Source: Candidatus Villigracilis affinis (lineage in GTDB: Bacteria > Chloroflexota > Anaerolineae > Anaerolineales > Villigracilaceae). Taken from it: a stretch of DNA of 64,000 bases. Position numbers and translations under genes: made by a program. The stretch lies in the NCBI GenBank assembly GCA_016718275.1, contig JADKEA010000001.1, positions 1-64,000 on the forward strand, in the 5' to 3' direction. This document shows, in pieces, positions 10,902-19,947 of the stretch; position 1 is the stretch's first letter; each line of letters starts with the position of its first letter. The notes beneath the pieces were generated by a model, which was given only the letters and a program-made list of their open reading frames with translations, was not told where the DNA came from and ran no database searches.

Positions 10902-11493
10902 AAAATATTTCTCTCAAAATAGGCATTGCATTCATCACCGCCCTGGCCCGATGGCTGAGGCGGTTCTTTTCTTCCATTTCCAACTCAGACATGGTCTTAC
11001 CCAGTTCAGGCATGAAGAAAATGGGATCATAGCCAAAGCCGCCTGTGCCGCGTTCCTCGGGGATGATCTCGCCGTAGCAATCGCCATCGGCGATTTTCAC
11101 ATCTTCACCTGGAACCGCGATGGCAATCGTGGCATGGAAATGCGCCGTCCACGGGCGCGATTTGTCTTTTAGATTTTCAATCATGTACGCACGGCGATCT
11201 GCATCGTCTGCGCCGGGCTTGGGATGATAGCGCGCGGAATACAAACCTGGAGCGCCGTCGAGTGCATCTACTTCGAGACCCGAGTCATCGGCGAGGGAGA
11301 TCAGTCCGCTGGCTTGGGCGAAAGCGATGGCTTTCTTCGAGGCGTTCTCAATGTAGGTCGCGCCGTCTTCCTCCACATCGAGATTCAGGTTGATATCGGC
11401 GGGGGTGACAAGCTCAACATCCAATTCTTTGAGAAGTTCATGAAGTTCTTTTACCTTGCCTTTATTATTTGTCGCGATAAGAAGTTTTTTCAT
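10894..11493 (-). CDS. rdgB: XTP/dITP diphosphatase (RdgB/HAM1)
   Basis: The enzyme hydrolyses non-canonical purine triphosphates (ITP, dITP, XTP) to monophosphates and keeps them out of nucleic acids. The sequence shows the N-terminal LLIATNNKGKVKEL, the DDSGLEVDALDGAPGLYSARY motif region, the DGDCYGEI segment, GTGGFGYDPIFF and the SHRARA end. The length of 199 residues is normal. I chose the ATG at 11493, which gives the usual MKKLLIATNN start. A TTG nine codons upstream (11520) is also open and would overlap the queG stop. The gene follows queG closely, suggesting co-transcription. Confidence 0.92.
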   Translation of the reverse strand: MKKLLIATNNKGKVKELHELLKELDVELVTPADINLNLDVEEDGATYIENASKKAIAFAQASGLISLADDSGLEVDALDGAPGLYSARYHPKPGADDADRRAYMIENLKDKSRPWTAHFHATIAIAVPGEDVKIADGDCYGEIIPEERGTGGFGYDPIFFMPELGKTMSELEMEEKNRLSHRARAVMNAMPILREIFFN

Positions 11494-11516
11494 TTCATTT
11501 TCCAAGAGTGCGGACT

Positions 11517-12542
11517 TCAATCCGCATTTATTTTTTGGACAGCCCAGTTCGCATGTTCGCGGATCATCGGTTCTTCGTCTTGAGCGGCTTGTTCTAAAAC
11601 AGGAAGGTCATTTTCATTGCCATTGTTTCCAACAGCAACAGCCAGGTTGCGGAGATAACCACGTCGCTTGGCACGCTTTATAGGACTCTTCTTGAAGCGC
11701 TGATTAAATTCAACGGATGTCAGAAGCAGGTCAGAGGTCAAGACAGGAAGCGGGATTTTCGATTCGAAAGCGGGATCTGCCGGGGGTGAGAATCGATTCC
11801 ATGGGCAGGCCTGTTGACAGGCGTCACATCCGAAAATCCAATTCTGCATAAGCGGACGTAATTCTTCGGGAATATCGTCTTTGAGTTCGATGGTGAGGTA
11901 GGAGATGCAGCGGCGCGCGTCGAGGGTGCGATTGGGGAGGATGCATTGCGTGGGGCAGGCTTCGAGGCAGCGTGTGCAGGTGCCGCAGTGGTCGGTGATG
12001 AGGCCGTCATCGGGTTCGAGTTCGATGCCGAGCAGGATTTCAGCAAGAAAAAATGCGGAGCCCATCTTTGGGTTGATGAGCATGGAGTTTTTGCCGATCC
12101 AGCCGAGGCCTGCGCGTTGGGCAAGTTCGCGTTCGAGAATGGGACCTGTATCGGTGTAATAACGATTGGGGACGGGATGACCGATTTGCTCTTCAATGAA
12201 TTCCACGATCTGTTGCAGACGTGGGGGGATGATATCGTGGTAGTCATCGCCGAGGGCGTAGGAGGAAATGCGAAGGGTTGAAGGTTGAAGGTTGAAGGTT
12301 ACAGGTTGGTATGGCATGGCAAGCACGAGAATGGATTTACATTCAGGGAGAATCTGTTTGGGGTCGGCGCGGCGGATGCGATTACGTTCTTCAGCGAGGT
12401 AGTTCATTGTGCCGTGTTTGCCCGCATTGATCCATTCTTCGAAAATACCGTAAGATGCAGGTGACTCGCAAGAAGTAACGCCAGCCAGGATAAATCCCAG
12501 CTGGCGCGCTTTGTCTTTAATGGCTTGCTTGAGGTCGGACAA
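11517..12542 (-). CDS. queG: epoxyqueuosine reductase QueG
   Basis: QueG reduces epoxyqueuosine to queuosine in tRNA, using cobalamin and two [4Fe-4S] clusters. Seen here are the N-terminal substrate domain, GWIGKNSMLINP, the ferredoxin-type clusters CGTCTRCLEACPTQC and CGDACQQACPW (written in the protein as FGCDACQQACPW), and a C-terminal HEAT-like tail (about residues 280-341). The 341-residue length is normal for QueG with the tail. A loop near residues 75-90 (PVTFNLQPSTL) is encoded by a heptamer repeat, GGTTGAA on the plus strand, and seems to be an insertion at a variable site that keeps the frame open. Confidence 0.93.
   Translation of the reverse strand: MSDLKQAIKDKARQLGFILAGVTSCESPASYGIFEEWINAGKHGTMNYLAEERNRIRRADPKQILPECKSILVLAMPYQPVTFNLQPSTLRISSYALGDDYHDIIPPRLQQIVEFIEEQIGHPVPNRYYTDTGPILERELAQRAGLGWIGKNSMLINPKMGSAFFLAEILLGIELEPDDGLITDHCGTCTRCLEACPTQCILPNRTLDARRCISYLTIELKDDIPEELRPLMQNWIFGCDACQQACPWNRFSPPADPAFESKIPLPVLTSDLLLTSVEFNQRFKKSPIKRAKRRGYLRNLAVAVGNNGNENDLPVLEQAAQDEEPMIREHANWAVQKINAD
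12276..12310. repeat. heptamer tandem repeat inside queG
   Basis: Three perfect copies of GGTTGAA (12276, 12283, 12290) are followed by two degenerate copies (GGTTACA, GGTTGGT). Because seven is not a multiple of three, three units add seven codons and keep the frame. The stretch encodes a loop between the MPYQ segment and the RISSYA segment of QueG. Confidence 0.85.
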
Positions 12543-12575
12543 GTTAATTCGGGAAAATGGTTATGACGAATCCGA

Positions 12576-13191
12576 TTATTTAACAACGATCTTTACGAAG
12601 ATGGCTTTGCCAAAGGTAACGCCCTTAGAGTTTGCCATTTGCCATGCGCTGGTGTATTCACCAATCTGCTGGGGCTTTGAAATTGACAGACACTTCCACT
12701 TCCTGACCCACTTCTACCAGACCGATGGGAACGGGTACGCCGCCCATCTTATCACCATAGGCATAAACGAGGCCATAGCCATCACCCCAGGCACAGATGC
12801 CTGTGTTCTTGATCTTCCAGGTTTTGACAAATTCCTGTCCTGGCGTCATGGCGGTGCCATCCAAAATAGTGACATCCACTGTGGCTGCGTCAAAGGAATA
12901 GTCATCGCAGGCTGGGCCCGCAGGAGTACCAAGCGCGATCTGGGTGGGGTCGGTTGAAAATGCGATGGTTGGAGTTTCAGTGGGTGGAGGTTCAGCGGTG
13001 AATGTCGCTGTGGGAGGCATCGGGGTGGGTGTGAACGCGGCGGCTGTCAGAGTGAACTCCGCAACTACTGTAAATGCCGCAGAGGTGCGAATGGCAAGCA
13101 CATCGGGCGTCGGTACAACGGGAGTGGCAGGTGCACAAGCAGCCAGGATCAGCGTGGTAATTACTGCAAAAATGACAAATCTAACTTTCAT
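12576..13191 (-). CDS. lipoprotein with NBR1-type Ig-like domain, one frameshift
   Basis: The signal peptide ends in a lipobox (ILAACAP) about 20 residues from the ATG at 13191, which has an AGAGG ribosome-binding site. A Thr/Pro-rich linker follows, then a single Ig-like domain of the type found next to BRCA1: TPGQEFVKTWKIKNTGICAWGDGY near residues 120-145. The frame breaks near 12664 at CCCC. With one more C the protein continues as QQIGEYTSAWQM and ends VKIVVK at 12576-12578, completing the domain's last strands. The likely role is a surface-exposed, membrane-anchored binding or spacer protein. It is the last gene of a run of five related lipoproteins. Confidence 0.75.
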
Positions 13192-13216
13192 GGTTCCTCT
13201 CTTGATTATCTGCCGA

Positions 13217-13917
13217 CTATTTAATGACGTATTTAACCCATACCATGGAGCCGAAGTAATTACCTTCGTCATCTCTCATTTTCCAGGTACCGATATATTC
13301 ACCAGGCGCGTTATTGGTGACCAGCTTCAAGACAAACGAAATGTTGGCGCCCGTTTTGACGTAATCTTCAGCTTTTTTGATGACAATATCGGAACCTTTG
13401 AAACCCGGTGTGGAAAAATCGGGGAGGAAGGCAAAGGTGTACCCCTCATCCCATACACAAGTACCAGTGTTCAAAAATTGAAAGACTTTTTCGAAAGCCT
13501 TCCCGCGCTGCAATACGTCACCGTCAAAAGGCTCACTCTCCTTGACCAAAATCCCGTCATTGCAGCCGTTCTTGGTTGTGATAGTTGCAAAAACGGATAC
13601 AGTTGGCACAGGGGAGGCCAGAGGAGTGATCCCCAAAACAGGCTGCTGGGTGTTAAAGGGAATGGGAGTGGCACCACCACCGCCAACCGACGCAAACGTG
13701 GCAGGTGCCGAAAGTGTGTTTGTTGGCAGGAGGGTATTGGTCGGCAAAGGAGTCGGGGAACTTTGCGCCGCAACCTGGGTCAAAACAGTATTAAATGCCT
13801 GTGTCTGTACTGCACCCAGATCCTGCGTGGGGACCGGGGTGGCTCCCAGATTACAGGAACTGAGGATCATGGCAAGCATGGAGAAGACCGCCAGCCAAAA
13901 AATTTACGAACTCTCAT
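13217..13917 (-). CDS. lipoprotein with NBR1-type Ig-like domain, one frameshift
   Basis: The start at 13917 has a strong GGAGG site and gives MRVRKFF. One missing T in the run at about 13897-13902 separates it from the rest of the signal peptide (LAVFSMLAMILSSC), which ends in a lipobox. A Pro/Thr-rich and Gly-rich linker leads to an Ig-like domain with GKAFEKVFQFLNTGTCVWDEGY and, at the end, GEYIGTWKMRDDEGNYFG. This is the same domain plan as its four neighbours, with the conserved Trp and the Cys-x-Trp pair. It would be anchored outside the cytoplasmic membrane. Function unknown. Confidence 0.75.
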
Positions 13918-13988
13918 TATAGGTACCTCCGAACATAGTTAACTCAAACTGCTGCCTGTATTCTCTGCTCTGGTCTTACCAGGTTTTC

Positions 13989-14047
13989 TTAACACAAAGC
14001 CGTCAATCCGCCAGTTTTTTAATAGCGTCTATGCGCCCTTGCGTTAA
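13989..14047. repeat. imperfect palindrome of the TTAACGCAAAG type
   Basis: The arms 13989-14012 and 14025-14047 (TTAACACAAAGCCG and, inverted, TTAACGCAAGGGCG) form an imperfect palindrome. It lies in the gap between two lipoprotein genes. The arms resemble the perfect palindrome at 27559-27604, so both may belong to one dispersed family. Confidence 0.5.
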
Positions 14048-14104
14048 ATTTCCTGTGAATCTTGTTAGACAGCAACTCGATTAGTTAACTTTATTATAAC
14101 GCAC

Positions 14105-15343
14105 CTACGGCGTGGGCGTGCTGGTGGGCGTTGCGGTGGGGTGGGGGGGTCGGTGTGAAGGTCAGCGTGGGCGCCGCTGTGGGTCCGGGCGTCCCCTGCC
14201 GCAGGATAAACGGATGCAGCCAGATCGCATAATCCTGATTCTGTCCGCCGTTGGCAGTGACCACGAGGATGAGCTTCACTGAATCACCGGCCAGTGAACT
14301 CAGGTCAAAATCAATGGGGTAAGAATTGCCCTCATACACTTCATTCCAGTGGAATAGATTTTTTACCGTCCCGTTCTTCTTGTAATCGAGGCGAAATACA
14401 ACATCACATTTCTTCGCTTCGTATTGACAGCCCACAATCGTGCGGAAGTGATCCCCTGCTTGAATCGTAAAGGCCGGGTACTCTCCGCTGACTTCGCCGT
14501 GCCGCACATCCTGTGGCACAGTGAGCAGGCTGGGGTTATTCTCGGTCACACCGTTTTCCATCACAAGGGAATCCAGCCTTAGAACATAACCGTTGGGGTC
14601 GCTCACCTTGCCGGGGCACGGAAGAGCAACGTCTTCATTTCGCCAATCGGCCTCACAAAAATGTTCCACAAAACTATAAGCCATGTAGGAGGCTCCGGGC
14701 ACTCTGATCTCAACCCAAAATGCCTTCTCCGCTTTATCGCCAATCCCAAAATTTACGCCATTCGTGTTGCGAAGCTTCCAATAGCCGAGATACTCCCCTT
14801 CTTCACTGGGAGCGGTCAGCTTTACAGTAATATCAATCGAAGCGCCAGGACTTACAGATCTTGCGAGCGTCGAAACGGCTGGGCCGCTCATTGGATAACC
14901 GCCAGCAAAAACAAGCGAGTAGGATGTCGTCCATGTGCAAGTGCCGACATTCTTAATGCGCCAGGTCTTCTCGAAAGTGGTGTTACGCGTTACGGGCGTA
15001 CCATCCGGGTAGGTCATATCTTTGACGAATTCCGCCGCGTCACATATAGACGTTGGAACTGGTGGGTCATAAACGGGACGATTCGTCGCTGTAGCAATAG
15101 GAAACCCAGTTGGAGGCGGACCCTGGGCTATACGTTGGCAGGGGCAGGCCCGGGGTGGCTGTCGGCAAGATCACAACCGGGTTGTGTAGGATCAGCTTCA
15201 AGGGTCAGAGCAGACGCGGTATACAGTTCATTCAAAGTGGCAAATGTATCAGGCGTCGCAGTGCTGTTTGCAAAATTACAGGCCAGTTGAACGGTCGTCA
15301 AAATTGCAACAAAGAGAAAAACAGGTGTTTTTTTCGTAAACAT
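14105..15343 (-). CDS. lipoprotein with NBR1-type Ig-like domain and C-terminal beta domain, several frameshifts
   Basis: The N-terminus MFTKKTPVFLFVAIL with lipobox QLAC starts at 15343 behind GGAGAAG. The Ig-like domain (TTFEKTWRIKNVGTCTWTTSYS to GEYLGYWKLRNTNGVNFG) is in a different frame from about 15110 on, so two compensating indels between 15110 and 15180 are inferred. A second, roughly 150-residue domain follows (CEADWRNEDVALPCPG and later YAIWLHPFI), perhaps a jelly-roll module. The C-terminal Thr/Pro tail is also shifted at a run of seven G; the likely end is the TAG at 14105. It is the largest member of the tandem set. Confidence 0.68.
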
Positions 15344-15414
15344 GACACTTCTCCGGAAAATGGATTCCCAGTAACAAGGACGCCTCACAAATGCGTTTGG
15401 TTCCGTCTAGAAAA

Positions 15415-15436
15415 GAAGCCAGCTTGCGCTGGCTTC
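15415..15436 (-). terminator. intrinsic terminator after the 15465-16424 lipoprotein
   Basis: On the minus strand a perfect 9-bp stem (GAAGCCAGC with its complement) closes a four-base loop and is followed by a T-rich tail (TTCTTTTCT). It lies about 30 bases after the stop of the lipoprotein gene. Confidence 0.75.
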
Positions 15437-15464
15437 CATTTGCTCAAGAGGGAATTCGATGAAA

Positions 15465-16424
15465 TTACGAACTTCCACACAAATAGGTGAATTCCGCATG
15501 TGGATATTCCTGCTGAACCGGGTCCACGATAACGATGGCCATCCATTTTGTGCCGGGGGTGCTTCCGAGATGGAGTTTCCATTCGCGGGATATGGTCAAC
15601 GTGCCAGCAGCATCCATTTTCAATATTTTCGGATTGGAGTTGTTGTTATCGCTTTGCATCCAATAGTAGCTGAATTCGATCGGGCCGTTGCTAGTGAATG
15701 TGGCATACACAATGTGATTCACATTCGCAGGGCATCCCGTGGCAGGATCGCGTACAACATTGTATTCAACAGAGGTAATGGCAAACCCCGGGTTGGCAGA
15801 GGATGAGACAACGATCTCCGTATAGAACGGCGCGCTGTACTCCCCCACACCAAACTCAACGCCGTCCGGCGTTTGGAGCATCCATCTGGATGTGTAGGTT
15901 GCATCGGCTTGCGGGGCGATAAACAAAAGGGAGATGGGCACAATTTGCCCAGGATCCACCGCTTGGGGTAGGTTGTAGACATAGGCGCCGCCCAAGACAT
16001 CGTCGCCGCGGAAGACGATCTTGTAGCTGGTATCCCATGAACAGGGACTCGTGTTCTTGATCTCCCAGGTCTTGGTAAAAGCCTGACCAGGTTTGAAGAT
16101 CGTTCCATCCGGAATGTTCTCGCTGATGAGGCTTGCCTGGGCGCATTCGGATACCGATGGGTTGCGGGTTCGTGTGGGGGAAGCGACCGGGGCAAGCGGT
16201 GTAAGGGTGGGCGCAAATAACAGGGGGGTCGATGTGAAAACAGGAAGTTCGGGAGTGGGAGTACCTTCGCTGATGTTAAGTGCAGCAACAGTCTGCGCCA
16301 CAGCGGTCTGCATGCCACTGGTGTCTTGCGTGCTTTCCGGTGTTGCTCCGCTGCCACAGGCTGTTAGGAGTAAAGAGGAGACAGCAATTGAGGTGAATAG
16401 TATATATCTGATTTTTTTGAACAT
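15465..16424 (-). CDS. lipoprotein with NBR1-type Ig-like domain
   Basis: This intact 319-residue lipoprotein has a signal peptide ending LLLTACGSG, a Thr/Pro-rich linker and an Ig-like domain with PGQAFTKTWEIKNTSPCSWDTSY (about residues 115-138) and YTSRWMLQTPDGVEFGVG. A C-terminal beta-rich domain (about 215-319) contains IEFSYYWMQSDNNN and ends YLCGSS. The start is placed at the ATG after an AAAGGAAAA site. The C-terminal half resembles that of the next gene, so the pair probably arose by duplication. It is anchored to the outer face of the membrane. The ligand is unknown. Confidence 0.85.
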   Translation of the reverse strand: MFKKIRYILFTSIAVSSLLLTACGSGATPESTQDTSGMQTAVAQTVAALNISEGTPTPELPVFTSTPLLFAPTLTPLAPVASPTRTRNPSVSECAQASLISENIPDGTIFKPGQAFTKTWEIKNTSPCSWDTSYKIVFRGDDVLGGAYVYNLPQAVDPGQIVPISLLFIAPQADATYTSRWMLQTPDGVEFGVGEYSAPFYTEIVVSSSANPGFAITSVEYNVVRDPATGCPANVNHIVYATFTSNGPIEFSYYWMQSDNNNSNPKILKMDAAGTLTISREWKLHLGSTPGTKWMAIVIVDPVQQEYPHAEFTYLCGSS

Positions 16425-16464
16425 TTTTTTCCTTTCGCGCTGATAATTATACTGTTAAACAGAA

Positions 16465-16485
16465 GCGCCCGGTTTTCCCGGGCGC
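16465..16485 (-). terminator. probable terminator after the 16509-17477 lipoprotein
   Basis: An 8-bp GC-rich stem (GCGCCCGG) with a five-base loop is followed on the minus strand by a moderately T-rich tail (TTCTGTTT). It lies about 25 bases after the stop codon. A TATAAT box at 16446-16451 on the minus strand, just beyond, could start transcription of the next lipoprotein gene. Confidence 0.6.
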
Positions 16486-16508
16486 GTTCCATTTTATATC
16501 GAAACTCG

Positions 16509-17477
16509 TTACGGACAGGTAAACGTGGCGCGCCCAAATTGCTTTTGGTTCGGCGAATCGATGTAAACATCGACCCAGGCGCTGCTGCCCGGCTTATTAA
16601 AGGTCATGGGAATGCTTGGGCTGGTCTGCGTGCCCGCTGAATTGAAGCTCAGGGTGGCTGGATAAGGATCCGCAGACCCGTCGCTGAACACCCGATGCAG
16701 GGTGACTGTACCCGGTCCACTCGTTGTAACGCTGAATGTGTAATTGAAATTCGGGCATGAGCCAGTCACATTGAAGAGGACACTGGTGACGGTAAATACA
16801 AAGGGGGTGGAAGTGATGGTAGCCGTGGGCGTAATTGTAGGTGTGGCGCTCGGCGACCCCGTAGTTGCAGTCTGGACTTTAATATCCACATAGAAGGATT
16901 TACCTTGATATCCGCTTACGACAGGGACAAGGACATTTCCATTCGTCGTGATACGCCAATAGCCTTTATAAGTGCCGGTCGTGGTCGGGGCAGTGAGATT
17001 CACTTCAAGGTCAATTTCCTGACCGGGGCCGACAGTGCTGATCGGCTTGGAAGCAGGGCCGCCCATCGAGTCACCGCTGTCAAAGACCAATGAAAAACCT
17101 GTCCAGGTGCATGAGCCGATGTTCTTGATGCGCCATTTTTTGACGAATGCCTGGCCAGGGGTCACTGCTGTACCATCCGGGAAGGTCACATCTGTTATAA
17201 ATTGAGCGACATTACAATTGGAGGTGGCCGTCGCCGCTGAGATACTGGTGACGATAGGCAGGGGAATCGGTGTAAGAGTAGAGGTCACAATCGGGGGAGC
17301 TACTGTAAAAGTCGGTGTTCTAACAACAATTGCGGGGGTCGCGCTTAACAAAGACTCAACGGTTTGTGCAGCAGAAGTGCTTGCAATATCTTCAGCATTG
17401 TTCGAGGGCAGGTTGCATGCACTTAAAAACAAAGTGAAGATAATCAGCAGGTGAAATAAGCGGATTTTTTTCTTCAT
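16509..17477 (-). CDS. lipoprotein with NBR1-type Ig-like domain
   Basis: The gene starts at the ATG at 17477, which has a strong AAAGGAGAGAAG site; an upstream in-frame start lacks one. The signal peptide ends LFLSACNLP. A Thr-rich linker is followed by the Ig-like domain (TPGQAFVKKWRIKNIGSCTWTGFS, about residues 118-141, to GTYKGYWRITTNG), a second Thr/Pro linker, and a C-terminal beta domain (about 235-322) ending FTCP. The protein is intact at 322 residues and is the first gene of the five-lipoprotein run. It is probably exposed on the cell surface. Binding to proteins or glycans is possible but not shown. Confidence 0.86.
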   Translation of the reverse strand: MKKKIRLFHLLIIFTLFLSACNLPSNNAEDIASTSAAQTVESLLSATPAIVVRTPTFTVAPPIVTSTLTPIPLPIVTSISAATATSNCNVAQFITDVTFPDGTAVTPGQAFVKKWRIKNIGSCTWTGFSLVFDSGDSMGGPASKPISTVGPGQEIDLEVNLTAPTTTGTYKGYWRITTNGNVLVPVVSGYQGKSFYVDIKVQTATTGSPSATPTITPTATITSTPFVFTVTSVLFNVTGSCPNFNYTFSVTTSGPGTVTLHRVFSDGSADPYPATLSFNSAGTQTSPSIPMTFNKPGSSAWVDVYIDSPNQKQFGRATFTCP

Positions 17478-17666
17478 GATCTTCTCTCCTTTGAATTCGT
17501 GATATTGTACCGCAGTCAAGTTCCAGCATATTTATATCAATTCGGGTATGACGGCTTGAATAAGTTCATTAACTCAGCGGACCATTTGCTTTAACGCCCA
17601 TTCGCATATATTTGTTCCCAGAAAAAAATTTAATTTGAGTATCTTTCCGGTCAAAAGTTACAACAA

Positions 17667-17698
17667 AACAGCGCAAAATCGAGTGATTTTGCGCTGTT
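17667..17698 (-). terminator. intrinsic terminator
   Basis: A perfect 14-bp inverted repeat (arms 17667-17680 and 17685-17698) with a four-base loop is followed on the minus strand by TTTTGTTG. It begins 18 bases after the stop of the lipoprotein gene at 17716. Confidence 0.85.
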
Positions 17699-17715
17699 GC
17701 ATATGCGAATTAGTT

Positions 17716-18261
17716 TTATTGACCTTGAACCTGCAGAATGTTCACTTCACCATTCAATGGGTAATAGGCAATCAGGATCTTATTGTTGCCATGAGTAAAA
17801 AGGGCCACGGTACAGAGATACCCCTTTTGGGTAGTAACTTCCTCGGTCTTCTCAAGAACCCAGCCATTGTTTTTTGCCTGCTGGTCATAATAGGCTAGGA
17901 CAGTTTCCCAAGTGGTTGTGGCAGGCACAGCAGTTATCAATTGAAGATCGCCGCTAATCCCCGATTGTTCGCGAAGAATGGCAACAAAGTAATTGACATC
18001 ATCCTTCGGTTCAGATTCGCCCGGCATCGGAGGGAACATAAAACCATCCATCTCATCCGCGACGCCTGCATCGGCGGGATCTGCAGGGACATCCACCGCT
18101 GCGCCGGGATCGGCGGGCGCACCAGAATCAGCTGGAGCACCCGCATCGACAGGGGCACCCGAATCCACCGGGCTTTCTGTGGCAGCGGCATTTCCGCCGC
18201 CGCAAGCTGATATGCTGACAGCCAGCATAACAACGATCAGTATATACATGTATTTCTTCAT
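17716..18261 (-). CDS. lipoprotein with Ala/Pro/Asp repeat linker
   Basis: The 181-residue protein has a signal peptide ending SISACGGG (lipobox near residue 20) and starts behind AAGGAG. Residues 30-65 are an irregular repeat built on GAPADSGAPAD, likely a flexible spacer. The C-terminal domain of about 100 residues contains TTWETVLAYYDQQAKNNGWVLEKTEE and ends LQVQGQ. This layout, a two-strand helix protein acting on a difference or time-dependent quantity, resembles small uncharacterised lipoproteins of Anaerolineae. I do not recognise a function. It is transcribed alone, with its own terminator, beside the nucleoside transporter genes. Confidence 0.8.
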   Translation of the reverse strand: MKKYMYILIVVMLAVSISACGGGNAAATESPVDSGAPVDAGAPADSGAPADPGAAVDVPADPADAGVADEMDGFMFPPMPGESEPKDDVNYFVAILREQSGISGDLQLITAVPATTTWETVLAYYDQQAKNNGWVLEKTEEVTTQKGYLCTVALFTHGNNKILIAYYPLNGEVNILQVQGQ

Positions 18262-18402
18262 TTTTTTATCTCCTTAATATTTGGAACATTACAAAACCGC
18301 TTCCCTGCCAGACCAGCCGAAAGGATCTTGATAAGTCAAATTGACATCCAAGCCTGTTCTCGCCAGAAATACAGGGAAGTGATATTTTACAACAATATGG
18401 AT

Positions 18403-19938
18403 TTATGCTTGTGTGGTTTCTACGTGGGCGCCAGCCATCCACAAGCCAAGTTGTTCGCGGGTGGCCTTCTTCGAATCAACCACAGCCACGATCTGGCCGC
18501 GATACATGACAGCGATGCGGTCAGAAAGCGCCATGACCTCGTCCAGTTCAGCGGAAATGAGCAGGACCGCCACACCACGATCACGCATCTTGATGATCTC
18601 GCTGTGGATGTATTCAATAGAACCGACGTCCAAACCACGGGTGGGCTGGTTCGCGATAACAAGCTTTACATTGTGGCGACTCAATTCACGTGCCACGATC
18701 ACCTTTTGCTGGTTGCCGCCGGAGAGTTTCCCGGCGTTCACGAACGGAGAAGGTGTACGAACATCGAATGCATCAATCAGTTTGCGCGCGTTTTCATCAA
18801 GCGCCTTTTGTTGAATAACGCCGCGACTGCTAAAGGGCGGACGATAATAATCACAGAGGGCCATGTTGTCGGCGACACTATAGGACAGAACAAGCCCGTG
18901 GCGCTGACGATCTTCCGGAATGTGGGCCAAGCCTGCCTCAGTCATGACCCGCGGCGATTTGCCGGTCAGGTCGATCCCATCCATGGTTACTTTTCCGCCG
19001 GTCGGGGCACGCAGGCCGGTCAAGGCTTCTGAAAGTTCGGTCTGGCCATTGCCTTGAACACCGGCAATTCCAAGTACTTCGCCGCCGCGTACTGTAAAGG
19101 AAACATTGTGAACCGTTTCCAAGTCGCGTTGGTCGCGCGCAGAAAGGCCTTCCACTTTAAGGATATCACCGCTGGCAGCGTGATCCTTCTTTTCAACGGT
19201 GAGGATCACCTGGCGACCTACCATCATATTAGCCAATTGTGCTTCGTTCGTCTCCGAAGGCTGAACCGTGTTGATCACACGACCCGCGCGCATGACTGTA
19301 ATGCGGTCTGCCACGGCGAGGACTTCCTTGAGTTTGTGAGTGATAAAAATAATGGATACACCACGTGCTGTCAGGTCACGCATAATACGGAAAAGGTCTT
19401 CCGCTTCCTGCGGAGTGAGAACGGCGGTTGGTTCATCGAGAATAACGATCTCTGCATTGCGATAGAGCGTTTTGACGATTTCAACACGCTGTTGCAAACC
19501 AACAGGTAGGTCACCGACCAGTGCATTCGGGTCTACATCAAGACCATATTGTTTGGATATTTCGTTAATTTTTGCAGCAACCGTAACACGATCCAATGAG
19601 CCTCGTTTAGTTACTTCATCGCCAAGCATGACATTTTCCGCCACGGTAAAGACAGGGATGAGCATGAAGTGTTGATGCACCATACCAATGCCAGCCGCAA
19701 TGGAGTCATTGGGCGATTTGATCTCTATCGGCTTTCCATTGACAAAAATCTCGCCTTTGTCCGGGAGATGCAAACCATAGATCAGATTCATCAATGTGCT
19801 TTTCCCAGCACCGTTCTCTCCTAATAGGGCGTGGATCTCACCTTTGCGCAGGTCAAAATTGACATTGTCACTGGCGAGCACACCAGGGAATTGCTTGGTA
19901 ATATTTTTTGCTTCCAGGACGATATTTGCTTCTGTCAT
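18403..19938 (-). CDS. nucleoside/sugar ABC transporter ATPase (NupO/YufO type)
   Basis: This 511-residue protein has two fused ABC ATPase domains, as in importers that pair with BMP-family binding proteins. The first domain has the Walker A GENGAGKST (about residue 40), the Q-loop MVHQHFM and Walker B VILDEPTAVLT. The second has a modified Walker A (GVQGNGQTE), the signature SGGNQQKVIVAREL and NQPTRGLDVG. The degenerate second site is normal for this family. Two permeases lie upstream of it and two binding lipoproteins beyond them, so the set is a complete importer, most likely for nucleosides or purines. The gene is intact. Confidence 0.92.
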   Translation of the reverse strand: MTEANIVLEAKNITKQFPGVLASDNVNFDLRKGEIHALLGENGAGKSTLMNLIYGLHLPDKGEIFVNGKPIEIKSPNDSIAAGIGMVHQHFMLIPVFTVAENVMLGDEVTKRGSLDRVTVAAKINEISKQYGLDVDPNALVGDLPVGLQQRVEIVKTLYRNAEIVILDEPTAVLTPQEAEDLFRIMRDLTARGVSIIFITHKLKEVLAVADRITVMRAGRVINTVQPSETNEAQLANMMVGRQVILTVEKKDHAASGDILKVEGLSARDQRDLETVHNVSFTVRGGEVLGIAGVQGNGQTELSEALTGLRAPTGGKVTMDGIDLTGKSPRVMTEAGLAHIPEDRQRHGLVLSYSVADNMALCDYYRPPFSSRGVIQQKALDENARKLIDAFDVRTPSPFVNAGKLSGGNQQKVIVARELSRHNVKLVIANQPTRGLDVGSIEYIHSEIIKMRDRGVAVLLISAELDEVMALSDRIAVMYRGQIVAVVDSKKATREQLGLWMAGAHVETTQA

Positions 19939-19947
19939 GTCCGCCTC

